Shown here: piece by piece, positions 35,120 through 47,725 of the stretch | Layout of the letters: each line of letters starts with the position of its first letter | Position numbering within the stretch: the stretch's first letter is position 1 | Assembly: GCA_003993805.1 (NCBI GenBank) | Contig: RSEF01000001.1 | Location: 154,378,995-154,442,994 of the forward strand | Reading direction: 5' to 3' | Origin: Himantopus leucocephalus | Taxonomy: Eukaryota; Chordata; Aves; Charadriiformes; Recurvirostridae | DNA: 64,000 nucleotides | The notes under the pieces: model-generated | Databases searched by the model: none | The model's input: the letters and a program-made list of their open reading frames with translations, nothing else | Told to the model about the DNA's origin: nothing | Program-made: the position numbers and the translations under genes

Positions 35120-38100
35120 AAGTAAATATTTTCACAAATTCAGACGCTAGAGTCTTCTAAAATTGCAATATTCCCAAGTATTAGCAGAGAACTTAGTCCT
35201 GTGTCGCTCAAACCAGGACACATACTTATGACCAGCGTCATTGCTGATAACCAAAGATGAGACTTCTGTACCTCTGTTGAGGGGGAAGAAAACTGTGTAA
35301 GCAGGGATTACATTTTTTTCATCATATCTGGTTATTTTAGGTCACTCTGTGGTGTAATTTCTGAACCTGCACGTAGGACTTCTGTTAGAAGATTTCAACT
35401 CTTAAGCTGTGCCCGTATCTATTAATACATGACTCGTATCTAGTCCAAAAACTCTTTAAATTCAGTTGAAAGTGTTAAAAGTTGCCTCTATAAATACTGT
35501 CATCATATGGATTTATACCAGCCTGGGGAAAAATACATTTAAAAATGTATTAAGGGATGGAGAGTAAAGCATGTCTGGGTGAGATGTGTGAATTCGGACA
35601 AAGTTCTTCGAAGCTGACCTGCCACATGCTTAAGATTTCACAGTTGCACCAGATGAATGGGCAGAGAAGTCTACATGGCCCTGGTTATGGTTGTATGAGG
35701 CTGCAGATGTTACCACCCTCTGTTGTTTTTGGTGTCCCTAGCTTGCTTTTTTGCTATGTTGCTGAGACAGAGCTTAAGAAGCAGTTAGTGCTGACTGTCA
35801 GGGGAAGGAAGGTGGATGCAGTATTTAATACTAACCTGTTGATGATAGCTGCAGACTTCAGTGCTGATAAGCCTGAAACTTCTCAACAAGCATATTAGCA
35901 GCTGTTGGATGCATCCTCAAAATCGTAGTTCTGCCTTCACGCTCTTTTCTCTGGCGAGTTTCTTTTACCCAGGGGAAGTGAAGCATTCAGATCTGCTACA
36001 GTCTCTTGGGTTACCCCCTCCTCACAGGGGCAATAACCTGGGGGGAAGACAGCATTAAATCTATTTCATTCAGTCCCTCCAATCTGTACAGCAGTGTTGG
36101 TCAATAAATACTCTTGGTCTTTGAAAGGAAAACTGCAAAGCAAAGTTAAAGGAAATTGGCAAACTCCCTAGTGTTGTCAACAAATGATAAATAAGAGTTC
36201 TGTCAGTGCAGAACTCTTAATTCACATCAGGGAAATAAAATTGAGCTCCTTAATATGGTAATAAGATGACTTTTTTTTTATCATTAAACTCAACTACTAC
36301 TCTTTCTCAAGTGCTCTCATTTGAAACTGTCTGTAAGCTGTGGGTTAGCTGACTAACCGATGTTTTTCACGTGGGCTTAAATAAAATTGCAAGGTGAAGT
36401 TGAAGTTTCTCACACCTCTGTAAGGGTCGCCATGTAGCTAGTGGTATTTCAGAGGCTTTTTAGAGCAGAGCAGTTTAGAAGGACACACTTGGGTGTCAAC
36501 TTTCAAAAATGTAAGTTCTGGAAACTTTTAACTTCTCTTTCCTAAGAGATGTAACTGTTCCTCTGTACCCTGTTTTGAAGGCAGTAAGCCTGTCTACCAA
36601 GGTTATTAAAAAACCCCACCATAGATAGATATAAATGTTCTCGGAGATGCCTGGGAAGAACATGTCCAAAAGCAAATTTGATACTTCTGTTCTCAAGTAT
36701 GAGAGAATATGAATAGAAATAGCTTTAATATATGGATCAAATATGTAACATTACATGAGACTTAAGACCTTGAAGGTTTTGAATCCTAATCGTACTGTGT
36801 GGCTGAGTCTCCATGCTGTGTCCCTTATCATTTGAGCCTCCTGATTTTATTTGTAACTCTTCCAACTAATTTTCCTGGATGTGTGCTAGTGGTATTAAAT
36901 ATGATTGAGGGGAGATTTCTAGGAAGTTGTCTTCATTGTCTCAACTTCCATTTTATTTGGAAGATTCATCAGCTGCAAACCTACTTTCCTGTCCAGAGGT
37001 CAGATATTTTGTATATAAAGGAGTACATTTTATCGATTGGTAGAGACTTTTAGATTCCATTAGCTGTTCTGGACAAAAGCTGCCTAGGCTGAGCTGGTTT
37101 AGTGAATGTCTGGTGCTAGCCCATTCTGGTTTATGCCTTTTTCTCGTCTCTAAATCTCATGCAAAAGTTTGAAACGCTGAAGAGGAGGAGGAGGAGTTTC
37201 TTACAAATTGGGCTATACAGAAACTGTTGTAATGCATTAATGCTGATTACAGTGCAGCAAGCTTTAGGGCCCTCGGGCTGATAATCAAATAGCAGGTTTG
37301 TGAAGTGGTCTTGTGTTAAACTGGTTCAGGTACTTGTATACTTCTAAGTGCTATTTTAATAAGCTTTCACAAGAGGGCAGAGTAGAATTTGCTCCGGGAA
37401 GCAAAATTCTCTTGAGACGCCTGTGTATCTAGAAATGACCCAGCTCAAATTCCTTCAGTGTTGCAACAGCACCGACTGTGTTATTCGTGCTGTCCACTTG
37501 TATCGCATACCATCCTGGGTGCTGCGTAGCTCTTCAGTCGCTGCTCCCCAATGGAGAGTCCCAGGGGAATGCCACGGCCTCTCTGAAGTGTCCCTCCCCG
37601 GGGTGGGGGGAATGCTGGAGCGTGGAGGAGGACAGGTCTGTAATATGCCCCCTGTACCAGCTCTGCCAATGTTTGCTTGTTGGTCATAGCTAACACAGTC
37701 ACGTAGCTGCTGTTAACACAAAAATCTTGTAGTTGTTAGCACAAGGTAGTGCTGTGGCACAGATAAGCAAGCTCTTTGTAGTTGGCAAACATAATAAAGG
37801 AGATACCTTGCTTATTTCAAGCAGTTTCAATGCAATGTGTTGAGGTGGGATAAAATATGACCAAGAAAGCTACTTGAAATACTGTGTATCTCTAGCTTTA
37901 TGAATCTTTAAGTATGTTGGCCAATTCTTTCATTACAGTTATTACGGTAATACCCAGGACCATCATGCTTGTTGAAACAGTTTAGAGTCCACAGAGAAAA
38001 CTAGCTCCCCCCACACCCTTTCTTTATTAGAGGACAAACTGAGTTAGTTTTTTCCCCTGCAGCATCTTAGAAGTGTAGTTTCAATTCTCTGTACCTCAAT

Positions 38101-38290
38101 ACTGTGCATTCCAGTTGCTTAGCTAAAAGAGCTTCTTCTGATCTTTCATCAGTCTTTGAAGAGTTTTCTGGTAGGCTATCCTGTACAATTCAGTGCTACC
38201 TCAATTAATGCAAGGCAATTGACATTTAGCATGATAATATTCTCTGTATGTGAAGACTTGAATGTTCTTTTTTTTTTCTTCCTCCTTCAG
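35120..38290 (+). other. RP2 intron 1 (3' part)
   Basis: AT-rich sequence between the gap and RP2 exon 2, ending in the acceptor tttcttcctccttcag. I searched it for an RP2 first exon (Met-Gly-Cys start) and for minus-strand SLC9A7 N-terminal exons and saw neither. A (GAG)n run is at 37182-37196. Confidence 0.75.
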
Positions 38291-38956
38291 GTTGACCCCA
38301 AAGATTACACCTTTTCTGGACTTAAAGACGAAACTGTGGGTCGACTGCCTGGAAAAGTAGCAGGGCAACAATTTGTCATTCAGGACTGTGAGAATTGTAA
38401 TATCTACATATTTGACCATTCTGCTACAATCACTATTGATGACTGTGTAAACTGCCAAATCTTTTTAGGACCAATAAAAGGCAGCGTGTTTTTCCGTGAC
38501 TGCAAAGATTGTAAATGCATAGTGGCCTGCCAACAGTTTCGCACTCGGGACTGCAGAAAGCTGGAGGTATTCCTGTGCTGTGCCACCCAGCCCATTATTG
38601 AGTCCTCCACAGGTATGAAATTCGGATGTTTCCAGTACTACTACCCTGAGCTTGCTTTACAATTTAAAGATGCTGGACTGAGTATCTTCAACAACACATG
38701 GAGCAACATCCATGACTTTACCCCTGTGTCAGGAGAAAATAATTGGGGCCTTTTGCCTGAAAACGCTGTAGTACAAGACTATGTTCCTTTGCCCAGCTCT
38801 GAGGAGCTGAAAGCTGTTAGAATTTCTACCGATGCTACGAGGAGCATAATACCAATAACTCGAGGGCGGAGACAGAAAAGCAGTGATGAATCGTGTTTGG
38901 CTGTGTTTTTTGCTGGTGACTACACAACTGCAAATGCCAGGAAGTTAATTGATGAG
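38291..38956 (+). CDS. RP2: RP2 exon 2 (TBCC domain and linker)
   Basis: 666 nt, 222 codons, phase 0 at both ends: [20 protein letters not shown] through ...NARKLIDE. The acceptor is ctccttcag and the donor is GAG|GTAAGTG. The open frame extends upstream to an ATG at 38156, but that part is intronic and crosses the T-rich acceptor tract. It contains the whole ARL3-contact face including Arg118 and the [11 protein letters not shown] segment, and starts the NDPK-like domain ([20 protein letters not shown]). Confidence 0.98.
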
Positions 38957-40550
38957 GTAAGTGACCTTTGTCTCTATTCAGCTTTTTGAATTTCAAATTG
39001 AACTTTCCTCTGGATAGTCTCCGGTGCTTCCTGAAGGGAGAACGAAGGGGCTCTGCTTGTCTACTAACCATACCAAGCAAATGCGCTGATTAAAACCTTA
39101 AAGCAAGGTAAGAGACTGGAGCTCATCTGATCAGACAGTTGTTTTACAGCTGACATCCTCTGAGTGGCACATCTATCTTTTAACAGTTCCAGTGTATTTT
39201 CCACCATGGTGCATCAAAGCTACTTTCTGAAGAAAATATGTAGTTGATTTGATGAACTTGGCCAAATGTAGAGTAAGTGATTGGCAATGCTTGTCAAAGG
39301 GATATAGCCAGTTAACTTGTTAGCTTATTGCCCTGAAAGTCACAGCTAACAAAACAGTCTGTACTGAAAGCTTTTCCAGTACTAACACAGACTCTTAAAA
39401 AAAAAAAAAAAAAAGTTAAATTGTATCCCCCTCTGCCACCCAGTATTGGATTATTTTTTTTCTGGAAGAGGCAGTGAGTGTCTGTCACAGCTGGTCAGCT
39501 GTCTTCGATTACTTAAATAGCTGGTGCTGTCCTTCCCCCCCTGCCCCCCTCCATGAGGTAGCAACTCCCAAGCTTGGCTGAGTTTGGGCTTTCCTGTGGC
39601 TAAAATCTGGGAGTGGCTGGCTGCTTTTAGGGTCCTGGAGTGCCAGGGATGACACAGCAGAGCCAGTAACCATGAGCTACAGCTTCTGAGAGAGGTATCT
39701 GCAAAAGCTGCTAATACCAGTGTTGTATGATCAACAAAACAACCAATGGAGCTCTTTCCCTTGGGCTTTTAACTGCAAGGAAAGAAAGCTGTAAGTGTGT
39801 TCCCACACCCCTCCCTACTGCCCAGTTGTGTTTTCATGGAACTGAGTTACTAACAGCTACTTGAGTGAAGGGACATGATGATACTTATGGGTTGGGTTTT
39901 TTTTCTGCAGAAGGAATAGCTACAGTAAAGAGGGTAATAGATATGTTCTCCTGTGTTAGTAGTTCTTCAGAAATTAGAGTTAAGAAGATGCTAAAAGACT
40001 AGTTAGTGAGATTCTGTGGAAATCTTACTGCTCTACAGTTGCTCCTTCTCCACATGCTTTTCGTTTCATATTAGATTTGAAGTGAAAAGCTGTGTGTGTT
40101 CGAAAGTTTCAAACTTTTTTTTTTTCCAAAATGGAAAACTTCAGCAGTGGATAGATGAGAGTTTGAGCTAACGCTTGACTGAACTGTTGCAGACTAACGA
40201 GAACTAACTGCTTGACTCCAGATGCGGAATGCTTTTAGCTCCCATTAGTTTCAGCTTGTGAGGGATTGTGGGGAAAAAAACCACCACCCTGGGCCATAAT
40301 ATAGAACAAAACCATTCACATTTACTCCTCTAGGTGTGCTAGGGCAGAGGAGGAAATCTGGATGAATGGAATGAAAACAAACAGAAATGGAGAAAAAGCA
40401 AATGGTCTTTGAAAAGAGCAAAAAGGGTCCCTTTGCTCTGTAGCTTAATGTGTGTGCAGCAAATGGGTGTATTCCTGTGTCATCTGGATACTCAAGCTGA
40501 ACTCTGTGCCTCAGTAGCATTTTTAACATGAATTCTTTCTCTGTTAACAG

Positions 40551-40665
40551 ATGACCGGCAAAGGCTTTCAGCTGGTACAGACTAAAGAAGTCTCAATGAA
40601 GGCAGAGGATGCTCACAGAGTTTTCCAGCAGTGTGCATCAGAATTCATTCCGCTGCTTGAAAAAG
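40551..40665 (+). CDS. RP2: RP2 exon 3
   Basis: 115 nt, phase 0 to phase 1. The acceptor is ttaacag and the donor is G|GTGAG. It encodes [20 protein letters not shown] then [18 protein letters not shown], part of the NDPK-like domain. The [10 protein letters not shown] motif is close to human. Confidence 0.97.
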
Positions 40666-41826
40666 GTGAGTTTGTGTTTTTTTTTCTTTCTCTTCTTGAT
40701 ATAGAAATCTAGCTGTCACTAGAGAGTTCTGAAGAAGAAAGAGGAATGAAGGAGAAAATTGTGTTTCAAAGGTGTAGTGTAAAGCCAGCTGAGGTGAGTT
40801 TTGGAAGCCTCAATAAGGCCTTAAACCAGCCAAAACTCCTGAAGGCATCAGAAATGAGCTATTCCACCTATATTTTGTGGCTCTGCCTCCCCTCTAGCGG
40901 TCCAACCACATAGCTCAGGAGCAGTGGCACATGCAGATCTGTCTGGGGTGGTCAAAAGAAGCTCCTGCTTTTAGACTGTTCCTAACTTATCACCATTGCT
41001 GCTCAACCACCTAGATGTATACATATTTAAGCAAATCAGTATAGATGTGTATAAAGCAGGCAAGTGTTAAATTCCTTTTTGACTGATGTACTGTCAGAGT
41101 ATTTAAAAAGCCTTTTTATTGAACTGACTGTAATTGGGTTTTGTCTCTTCCTGCATAAGTACTGACATCTTGCCATCTGTTACATGCTAAAGCTCAATAC
41201 ACGCTCCCTAACTTAGTAGCAACATGCAGTTTTTTTCATAGTAACATAAGAGGTCTGTGATGCTCATTGCAAGAATAGGACAAAAGTTATTGTACTTATC
41301 GGATGATAGTCTAGTTTAAGGGCTATTTTGCACCCGTGTGGGAAGAAATAACATGTTCAGAATGAAACTAGAGAAAGGGGATCTGCAAATAGTGGGTGAG
41401 AACAAGTCTAAAAATCAGGCAGTTTGCTATCTTGGGACTGAGGCAAAAATGCCTGAATGACTCAGTCCTACTCCAGATGTCTGTGCAATGGCTCACAATT
41501 TGAGCAGTATAGTCTGACTCACTTCCATGATGCCCTGCGCTTCGTAGCATTTTTGCGCCATTGCTGCCTTTCAAGAAGTAAAACTGGAATCCTGCCAGAA
41601 TCTCTGCAAAAATGAGCATGGAATTGCAGATATTTTCTTCTCAGATAACATTGTACTTTGAAGCTACGGCTAAGTGTTTTTAGTTCTTTATCCTGCATTA
41701 TGGCTGCTCGAGCTAAAACCATAAATAGCTTCTTGCAAGCTTCACAATTCCCTATGGGTTGCAATATCTACTGTTTCAATGCCAAGCTTAAAAGTAGTAT
41801 TGATTCTGGATGAAACTGTCTTCTAG

Positions 41827-41912
41827 GTCCAGTGGTTGCTTTGGAGTTCAACGGAGATGGTGCTGTGGAAGGATGTCGAAGCACTATAAATGATGTTTTT
41901 AGTGGGACCAAG
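41827..41912 (+). CDS. RP2: RP2 exon 4
   Basis: 86 nt, phase 1 to phase 0. The acceptor is cttctag and the donor is AAG|GTATGT. It encodes [20 protein letters not shown] then NDVFSGTK. The second half differs from human more than the rest of the protein does. Confidence 0.97.
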
Positions 41913-44900
41913 GTATGTTGGTGTATTGCTTTATCGGCAGAAAATGTTACAGAATGTCTAGGACACTTCATGGTGAAGCTGTAGCGTTGACATACTGCAC
42001 GATCTTCTTAGGTTTCTGAATAGTAAAATTTGAATATCCTTTTTTTTTTGTTTGGTTTGGGTTTTTTGTACTCAAAACTCAAGTTGCTTGTCAGAGACAA
42101 GAAAAATTGGACGACAAAAGAGTACTAAATCCTCATATCCATTGAAGGATAGATTTCTACTTAAAACTGTTGTTTCATATAATAGTATAAACAAGTTCCG
42201 TAAATATAGTAGGGAAAAGCTCTGCTCCGAGTCTTATACTGAAGTCTGCTTTGTGATGTCCTAGTGTATTAAACTCTGACAGATAGCATGACGGGATTTC
42301 AACTTTTTTTCAAGGTTTACTTTTGCTGTGTAGGATAGTGCAGAATGCCTTCCTTCAAAGGCATTTTGTGTGGTTTTTTTTTCTTCTGTCAGCTTTTTTT
42401 ACTGTGGCTTCTTTACATCATACCTCCTCTTTGCTTGCCGTCCCCATTTCTTTGAATGGCAATGGTTTTGAGAAAGTTTCTGGAGGCAATTAGAGTACTC
42501 CTGTTAATGAGAAAGTGACAAACTCTTTGCTTTCAAGCAGCTGTTCAAAGATGACTATAATGTCTTTGAGGCATAGTGTCCATACAGCTCCTTGCTGTCT
42601 TTCAGTTCCTTTCGAAAGATTTACTCGGAACTAGACTGCCCAGTTTCTGGAAAACACTCATTTTGTAGTAAGTCATCTCGAATGCAGCTAATATTTGCTT
42701 TTTTCACGTTTGCTATTGCACCAGCAAAAATCTGATGTGTTGTGGGCCTTAATTTGGCTCTCTGAGTCTGGAGAATACTAGAACTACAGTCTGGGCAGTG
42801 TTGTGTGATATTACTGATTCTTCTCATGACCCAAAAGTCATTGATGTAAATTTACCATAAAAATGGCCTCTTTAAGCAGGAGCTTCCAGTGGCTTTTTTT
42901 TTTTTTTAGCGTGGTTAGCATTTATTTTTCTTTTTTCTACAGAACAAAGATGGTACTGGGCAAGTAATTCATTGGTTCTTCATCTTTTTCTTTATTGAAA
43001 GACTGAAGTGATATTAATTATTAAACAAATAAAATGTTATATTTTCCTCACTAAAATGACTGGTGTCAGTTGTTATAACACTATGAATGCCCTGATCTTA
43101 GATGGATCCAGAAACCTCAGACTGTGCACTTCATGCTGTGAAGTAAGCGTTGTTCTTGGAGGTGATCTGTAGTGTTTGGGTTCAGTTCCAAATGTGAAAT
43201 TACTTACTGCATTTGGATTTAAAACTTCTGTTTACAGCCTGGTTCCATAGTAAAATTTACCTCACTTATTAAATACTTGCTGCAGTGAATTAAGAAGCAG
43301 GGCTTCCTGAGAAGTATGTATCTTTATTCAGATAAAATTTAGGGAGTAACAAACTTCAGACTTATTACTGCCAGAAGGTTTGGGAATGCTATATAAAAAG
43401 GTTTCATCTCATTTTTGGCTGCCCTTATCGTGTTTGAGAGTTGTTATAGTGCTCAGAAAGAATTATAGGTATCCTTGATCAAGAAACAATGACAAAGCTC
43501 TTAGGAAGACTTGTATCCCGTAAGACTTTGCAGGAGATTAATCTGCAAAAGCAGTGGCTACATTGGCATTTAAAAACTGCAGTTAAAAATGATTAAATTA
43601 ATCTGTTAATAACCTTAATTTCACCAGGCTTTTGTTTCTGAAATAAACCTGTTAAACAACTCTAGATACTTTAGTAAAGGGTAGAAAAGTTCTTTGGCAA
43701 TAGCACCACAAGACCTTTTTGAGCTGTTTGGTGGAAACAGCGTCTTACAAGGAGAGCTCTACGCTATGCACTTAAGTGGACTTCCTATTAGTGTGAACTA
43801 GGCATGTCTACACTCTTTACCTCTGACACTCATTCTGGTGTGACCTTCTGCACTCTTTTTGGCACACTTTCTAGTATTGTTCCTCCATCTCATCTCTTAT
43901 TCATAAAATACTCTTCAAAATGTAAATTGTAATATCCCGGTAGGGGAGGATGCTGAAAGAAGGTACTCAATTGTCGTGGCTATGGTACCAATCACTATTG
44001 CACCAAACAACTGCCAGATAATTAGATGTTCTCAAGGCCCTTCAAACACAAGTCTACCATGTGTCCAAGAAACAGTCTAGGAAACTGCTCACTTTGTGAA
44101 ATAGTATATTTTTTAATCGGAAATTTACTGGACAATAGGATATTTATCTTAAAAAATAGTTTAAGTAAGCCAGTTCAAGGCACTGTCATAGTTTACGTTT
44201 ACACAGTATTCTGAGCTGAAGCAGAAAAGTGGTGACTATAGGAGCACAGTCATCTGGAATAACCCATTCCTACAGTCCCAGTGCACTTCAGAATAGCTTA
44301 GTTGGCTGTGCCAACACTGATGTGCTGAGACAGTGATAATTTCCTCTTGAGGTACAGAAAATACAAGATAGTGAGAACTCAATTTAAATTTTTGATTGCG
44401 GCTATCACTTGCATGTTGAGATTGATGAACAGCCACCACGCTTGCTGTTACACTGAGCGATTTGGGCATTGCCTAAGGCATTTGTAACTGATTTGCTGAA
44501 AGCTTTCAAAGACGACTGTCCTAGAGCTTGGGTTTTCACATGCGTTAATCAGTTTTGCGAAATGCAAATGTAATTGAATTTAATTTAAAAAATAATCATC
44601 TCAAGAAGAAACAACAGAGTTTTTTGAGGGGAATATAGTGCAAGGGAGTCTCTCCTACAAACTCTGCCTTTCTGTTAAAGGAAAGCTTAGTGGTAGTCTA
44701 AGGTTTTTGTGTGTTTGTTTCCCCACCCACCCCCACCAGCCCCCCTGCCCCAGCAGAGTTTGACTTTACCAAACAAAATACATCTAAATGGACACCGGCT
44801 AAAGTTGTGACCCCTGAATAATTGAGCCCCAAAATTTTAATTCCTGTCAGTGGAAGGCTAGGGTTACTGCAGCTAGCAAGTCTGATGGGAACATATGACG

Positions 44901-45087
44901 GGTGCACGAAGGGTGCATCAGGGCTGAGAGAATTCTAGGACTATTCTATCACACAGTGGAAACCAACAGAGTCGTGACGCTTGTGCGATGCAAAAATAAA
45001 ACTAACCATTACTGGCTCTGAATGAGCAAAGACTACTTGAACTTCTCTATTAATGATTCATAACTATTTCCTTGTTTAATAAAACAG

Positions 45088-45171
45088 GTTTTTGTATCGG
45101 AGAGCAAGGCATCAGCGTCTCAAGATGTAGACAATTTCTACAACTTCGCTGACATGCAGATGGGAATGTGA
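45088..45171 (+). CDS. RP2: RP2 exon 5, coding part with stop
   Basis: 84 nt: [27 protein letters not shown] then TGA at 45169-45171. The acceptor is aaaacag. The final [10 protein letters not shown] motif is conserved with human. The 3' UTR follows directly. Confidence 0.97.
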   Translation, partial: VFVSESKASASQDVDNFYNFADMQMGM

Positions 45172-46640
45172 AGTTTAACATGAAGGTGTTCATGTATGGT
45201 TTGTCTTGGCACTTGGATGTCACATGTCTTGAATATTGCAGTAGTATCTGAGAAGTTTTGTCATTTGGCTTTGTATTTCTCGTATATCTCTTTTTATAAA
45301 GCTATCAGTGGTTTTAATACCATATTACCTGAACTGAAGTAAATGGCATAGCTCCCCATGTGCATTGTGTTTGAAACTTATATTTTGACTCCAGGAACAA
45401 TGGAGGTTTTCTACTAACTTTTTACAGTGATTTCTAAACTTCTATTGACACTTGAATGTTCCTTGTCAACATCTAATGGTAAAACGCATTTGAAAAGTGC
45501 AATGCTGGTCCAAATTTGATGCAATAGTAATTGTTATCTTTAACTCAGACACGTTGTTTAGAAAGTGCATGTATGTGGAATTCACTGTTCAAAACTTTCC
45601 CACATGCAAATTTGTCTTCATTAGGGGTCAGGGAGGAAGCTGTAGTCGTTGACTTTTTCTGAAAGCCTAGTCTGAAATGAATTCTCCTTATAGCATGCTT
45701 TCAGAAGCAGTGCATGACTTATAAAATGTACATCTGGCTTATTCTGCTTCAGCATCTTTTTTGAATAAAGTTGTTTGCAGCAGCATTTATGCTGAGACTT
45801 GTTATAACAGCAGTGGGGTAAGTGAGCACTTGCCAAGCTCTTCTGCTTGGAGGTGAATTCTGAGCATGAGTGCTCTGCTGAAGATGCTCCAAGGTCCACT
45901 CAGGGTCTCTGGCGCTACAGCTGCCTCTGGTATTCCAAATCATGTATGAGATATACATGAGGTTCCCTTGGACTCGGAGCGGTAAGTCTCTGGCACGATT
46001 GTTGTTTGCTGCAAGGGACATACAGCAATCAGGGGTCAGAGAAGGGCTCTGATGGCTCTAAAAAAAGCTCTTCCTCACTAGACCCCAGGAGAAGTGTTTT
46101 ACACTCAGTAGTAGTACTGAAAACTTGGTTGTAAAGTACTACACACTGCTGTAGGGTTTATTTTGGATTAACTCTAAAAACAGACCAAAGAAGTGCTACT
46201 ATCATTTTGGGAAATGCATTTGAATAGTGATCAGTAAGGACGGTTTTTGCTATATATTGCATGTTAGAATGCAGGTCTATATGGATATTAAATATTTGAT
46301 GGATTTATTTTTGCATATTACATTCTTACTGATTTTTCTACATGTACTTAAAGCTTATGTCCAGGTTTACAAGCCCTCTGTAATACTTGACCAGTTTGTG
46401 CGTGCAGATGCACAAAACCAAATTCCTTAATTAAAATAGTGGCTTGCCAGTTTATGTAGCCTTTACAATCCATTGAATGGACTGGGGCTGTGTTGAGGTG
46501 CTAAAGCAATAATTTCCTCCATATGGTCATCTGTCAGAAGGTAAGATCTTGTGCATCTTAACTAAAAATGAGTCTCGACTCATCAGTTTCACAGCTCTGG
46601 AGCTCCAAAAGTGGGTGGCTAAAAACACATCTCTTCCTGA

Positions 46641-46674
46641 TTTTTTTTTTTTTTTTTNTTTTTTTTTTTTTTTT
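46641..46674. repeat. poly-T tract with one N
   Basis: About 33 T with an N at 46658; its length is unresolved. It lies in the inferred RP2 3' UTR. Confidence 0.95.
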
Positions 46675-47696
46675 AGAATTAGCACATGAAAGAATCTGTT
46701 CTCCTGACACTCATAATTCTGTCATGCCCAAAAGATGTTCTGAGCTGTCATTTTGTTGCTACTAGGCAAATGCTTGCCCTTAGTTTAAACTATATATTGA
46801 GAATATGTCCTTAGGACCTCTTGTTAAAGTTATGCATAGTTTAAATAAGGAAGAATATCTCCTGAAGTCACTAAACCATTGGTGTACTGAAGGTGAGAAC
46901 AAATGTCACTTTTGTGAAATGTTTTTATTTGACAAAGTGAAATAAAATCAAACTGCCACCAGAATCTGGTGGTGAAAATTGCCACTTATTTGCACTTAGC
47001 CAGCCAGGATTTTTGTTTTATATGTGTGAGGAGAGGCTGTGAAAACAGCTAAAAATCTTAGCTTGGTCTCCAAAGTACTAGTGCAACTCATCAATGAACA
47101 TTTGCAAGGATTATTCTAGATACGTACGGTAAATGTATTTTTCTTGTGTGGACAGTACATTAAAATTGTATAATGTACATCAGAACTGTCATTGTGTAAT
47201 TTATCTAAGCGGTGTGTATATTGGACCATTTTGGGCTCTAAACTTTTACACATACTATTTCCACATGATTATATGTATGTTTATAGTTTATTTTTTGTAT
47301 CATCAATCTGCTCTGGAAAAAAAAAGTGCTAAATTGATTTTTTTTTTTGTAACTACTTTTCCTGGAGGACAGGATGATTAATTGAAAATTAATATAGGCT
47401 TGAAACAGTGGAAAAACTTCTACATACTAGGAAAGAGCAATGTTGCTTTTTTTAACATTGATAGTCTGCTTACCAACATGAAGAGTTTTTAATAAAAAAG
47501 CTAAATAATGAAGGAGTTTCTCAATCCAATTATTTATCTTTTGACTTCAGTTTCTTGCTAACAGGTGTTAAGAACACTTCTAGCCTAAGCATCAGGTATT
47601 GTATGCGTTATGGAATGGTACGTGTTTCATGTAGTCTTTGTATGTTTGTTGTATAGCTTTTTATGTAACTTGTATTGCACTGTGAATGTGATTCAT

Positions 47697-47702
47697 AATA
47701 AA
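47697..47702 (+). terminator. RP2 distal polyadenylation signal AATAAA
   Basis: Canonical hexamer with TG-rich flanks upstream and an A/T-rich stretch downstream. It is chosen as the distal site by its position. Proximal hexamers at 45764 and 46941 may also be used. Confidence 0.6.
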
Positions 47703-47725
47703 CATTGAAAATTTAAACTCTGGAT

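Larger units (their letters stand above)
38957..45087 (+). other. RP2 introns 2, 3 and 4
   Basis: Introns at 38957-40550, 40666-41826 and 41913-45087, all with GT-AG borders and pyrimidine-rich acceptors. An A-run is at 39399-39414. No other gene or known repeat was recognised inside. Confidence 0.9.
38291..45171 (+). other. RP2: RP2 gene, coding exons 2-5 (exon 1 missing)
   Basis: RP2 is the GTPase-activating protein for ARL3 (and binds ARL2) and controls delivery of lipid-modified proteins to the cilium; human mutations cause X-linked retinitis pigmentosa (established). The four exons join into 316 codons plus stop, exactly the human length from residue 35 to 350, so human numbering can be used. 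The TBCC-like beta-helix domain begins in missing exon 1 and is seen from residue 35, with repeated DCxxC-type turns; the catalytic arginine finger is Arg118 (codon 38540-38542, in QQFRTRDC), and Glu138 is also kept. A linker follows, then the NDPK-like C-terminal domain (about residue 230 on) ending [10 protein letters not shown]. The N-terminal Met-Gly-Cys acylation signal lies in exon 1, probably in the gap. The gene would be head-to-head with SLC9A7. Confidence 0.98.
45172..47725 (+). other. RP2: RP2 3' UTR (inferred)
   Basis: AT-rich sequence after the stop. AATAAA hexamers occur at 45764-45769, 46941-46946, 47491-47496 and 47697-47702. The last, in ttcataataaacattg and preceded by TGT-rich sequence, is the best terminal signal and would give a 3' UTR of about 2.55 kb. 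A T-tract with one N (46641-46674) lies inside. The exact end is inferred. Confidence 0.65.

Noticed and set aside
34809..35160. ORFs containing long X runs
   Set aside because: They cross the 100-N gap; the coding part to the left is CR1-derived.
38156..38290. Upstream ATG extending the RP2 exon 2 frame
   Set aside because: The extension reads through a T-rich acceptor tract and is unrelated to RP2. The homologous protein starts at VDPKDY after the cag acceptor, and the real start is in a separate first exon.
35120..38290. Hidden RP2 exon 1 or SLC9A7 N-terminal exon
   Set aside because: No Met-Gly-Cys start with a donor, no NHE7 N-terminal coding sequence on the minus strand, and no GC-rich promoter were found here.
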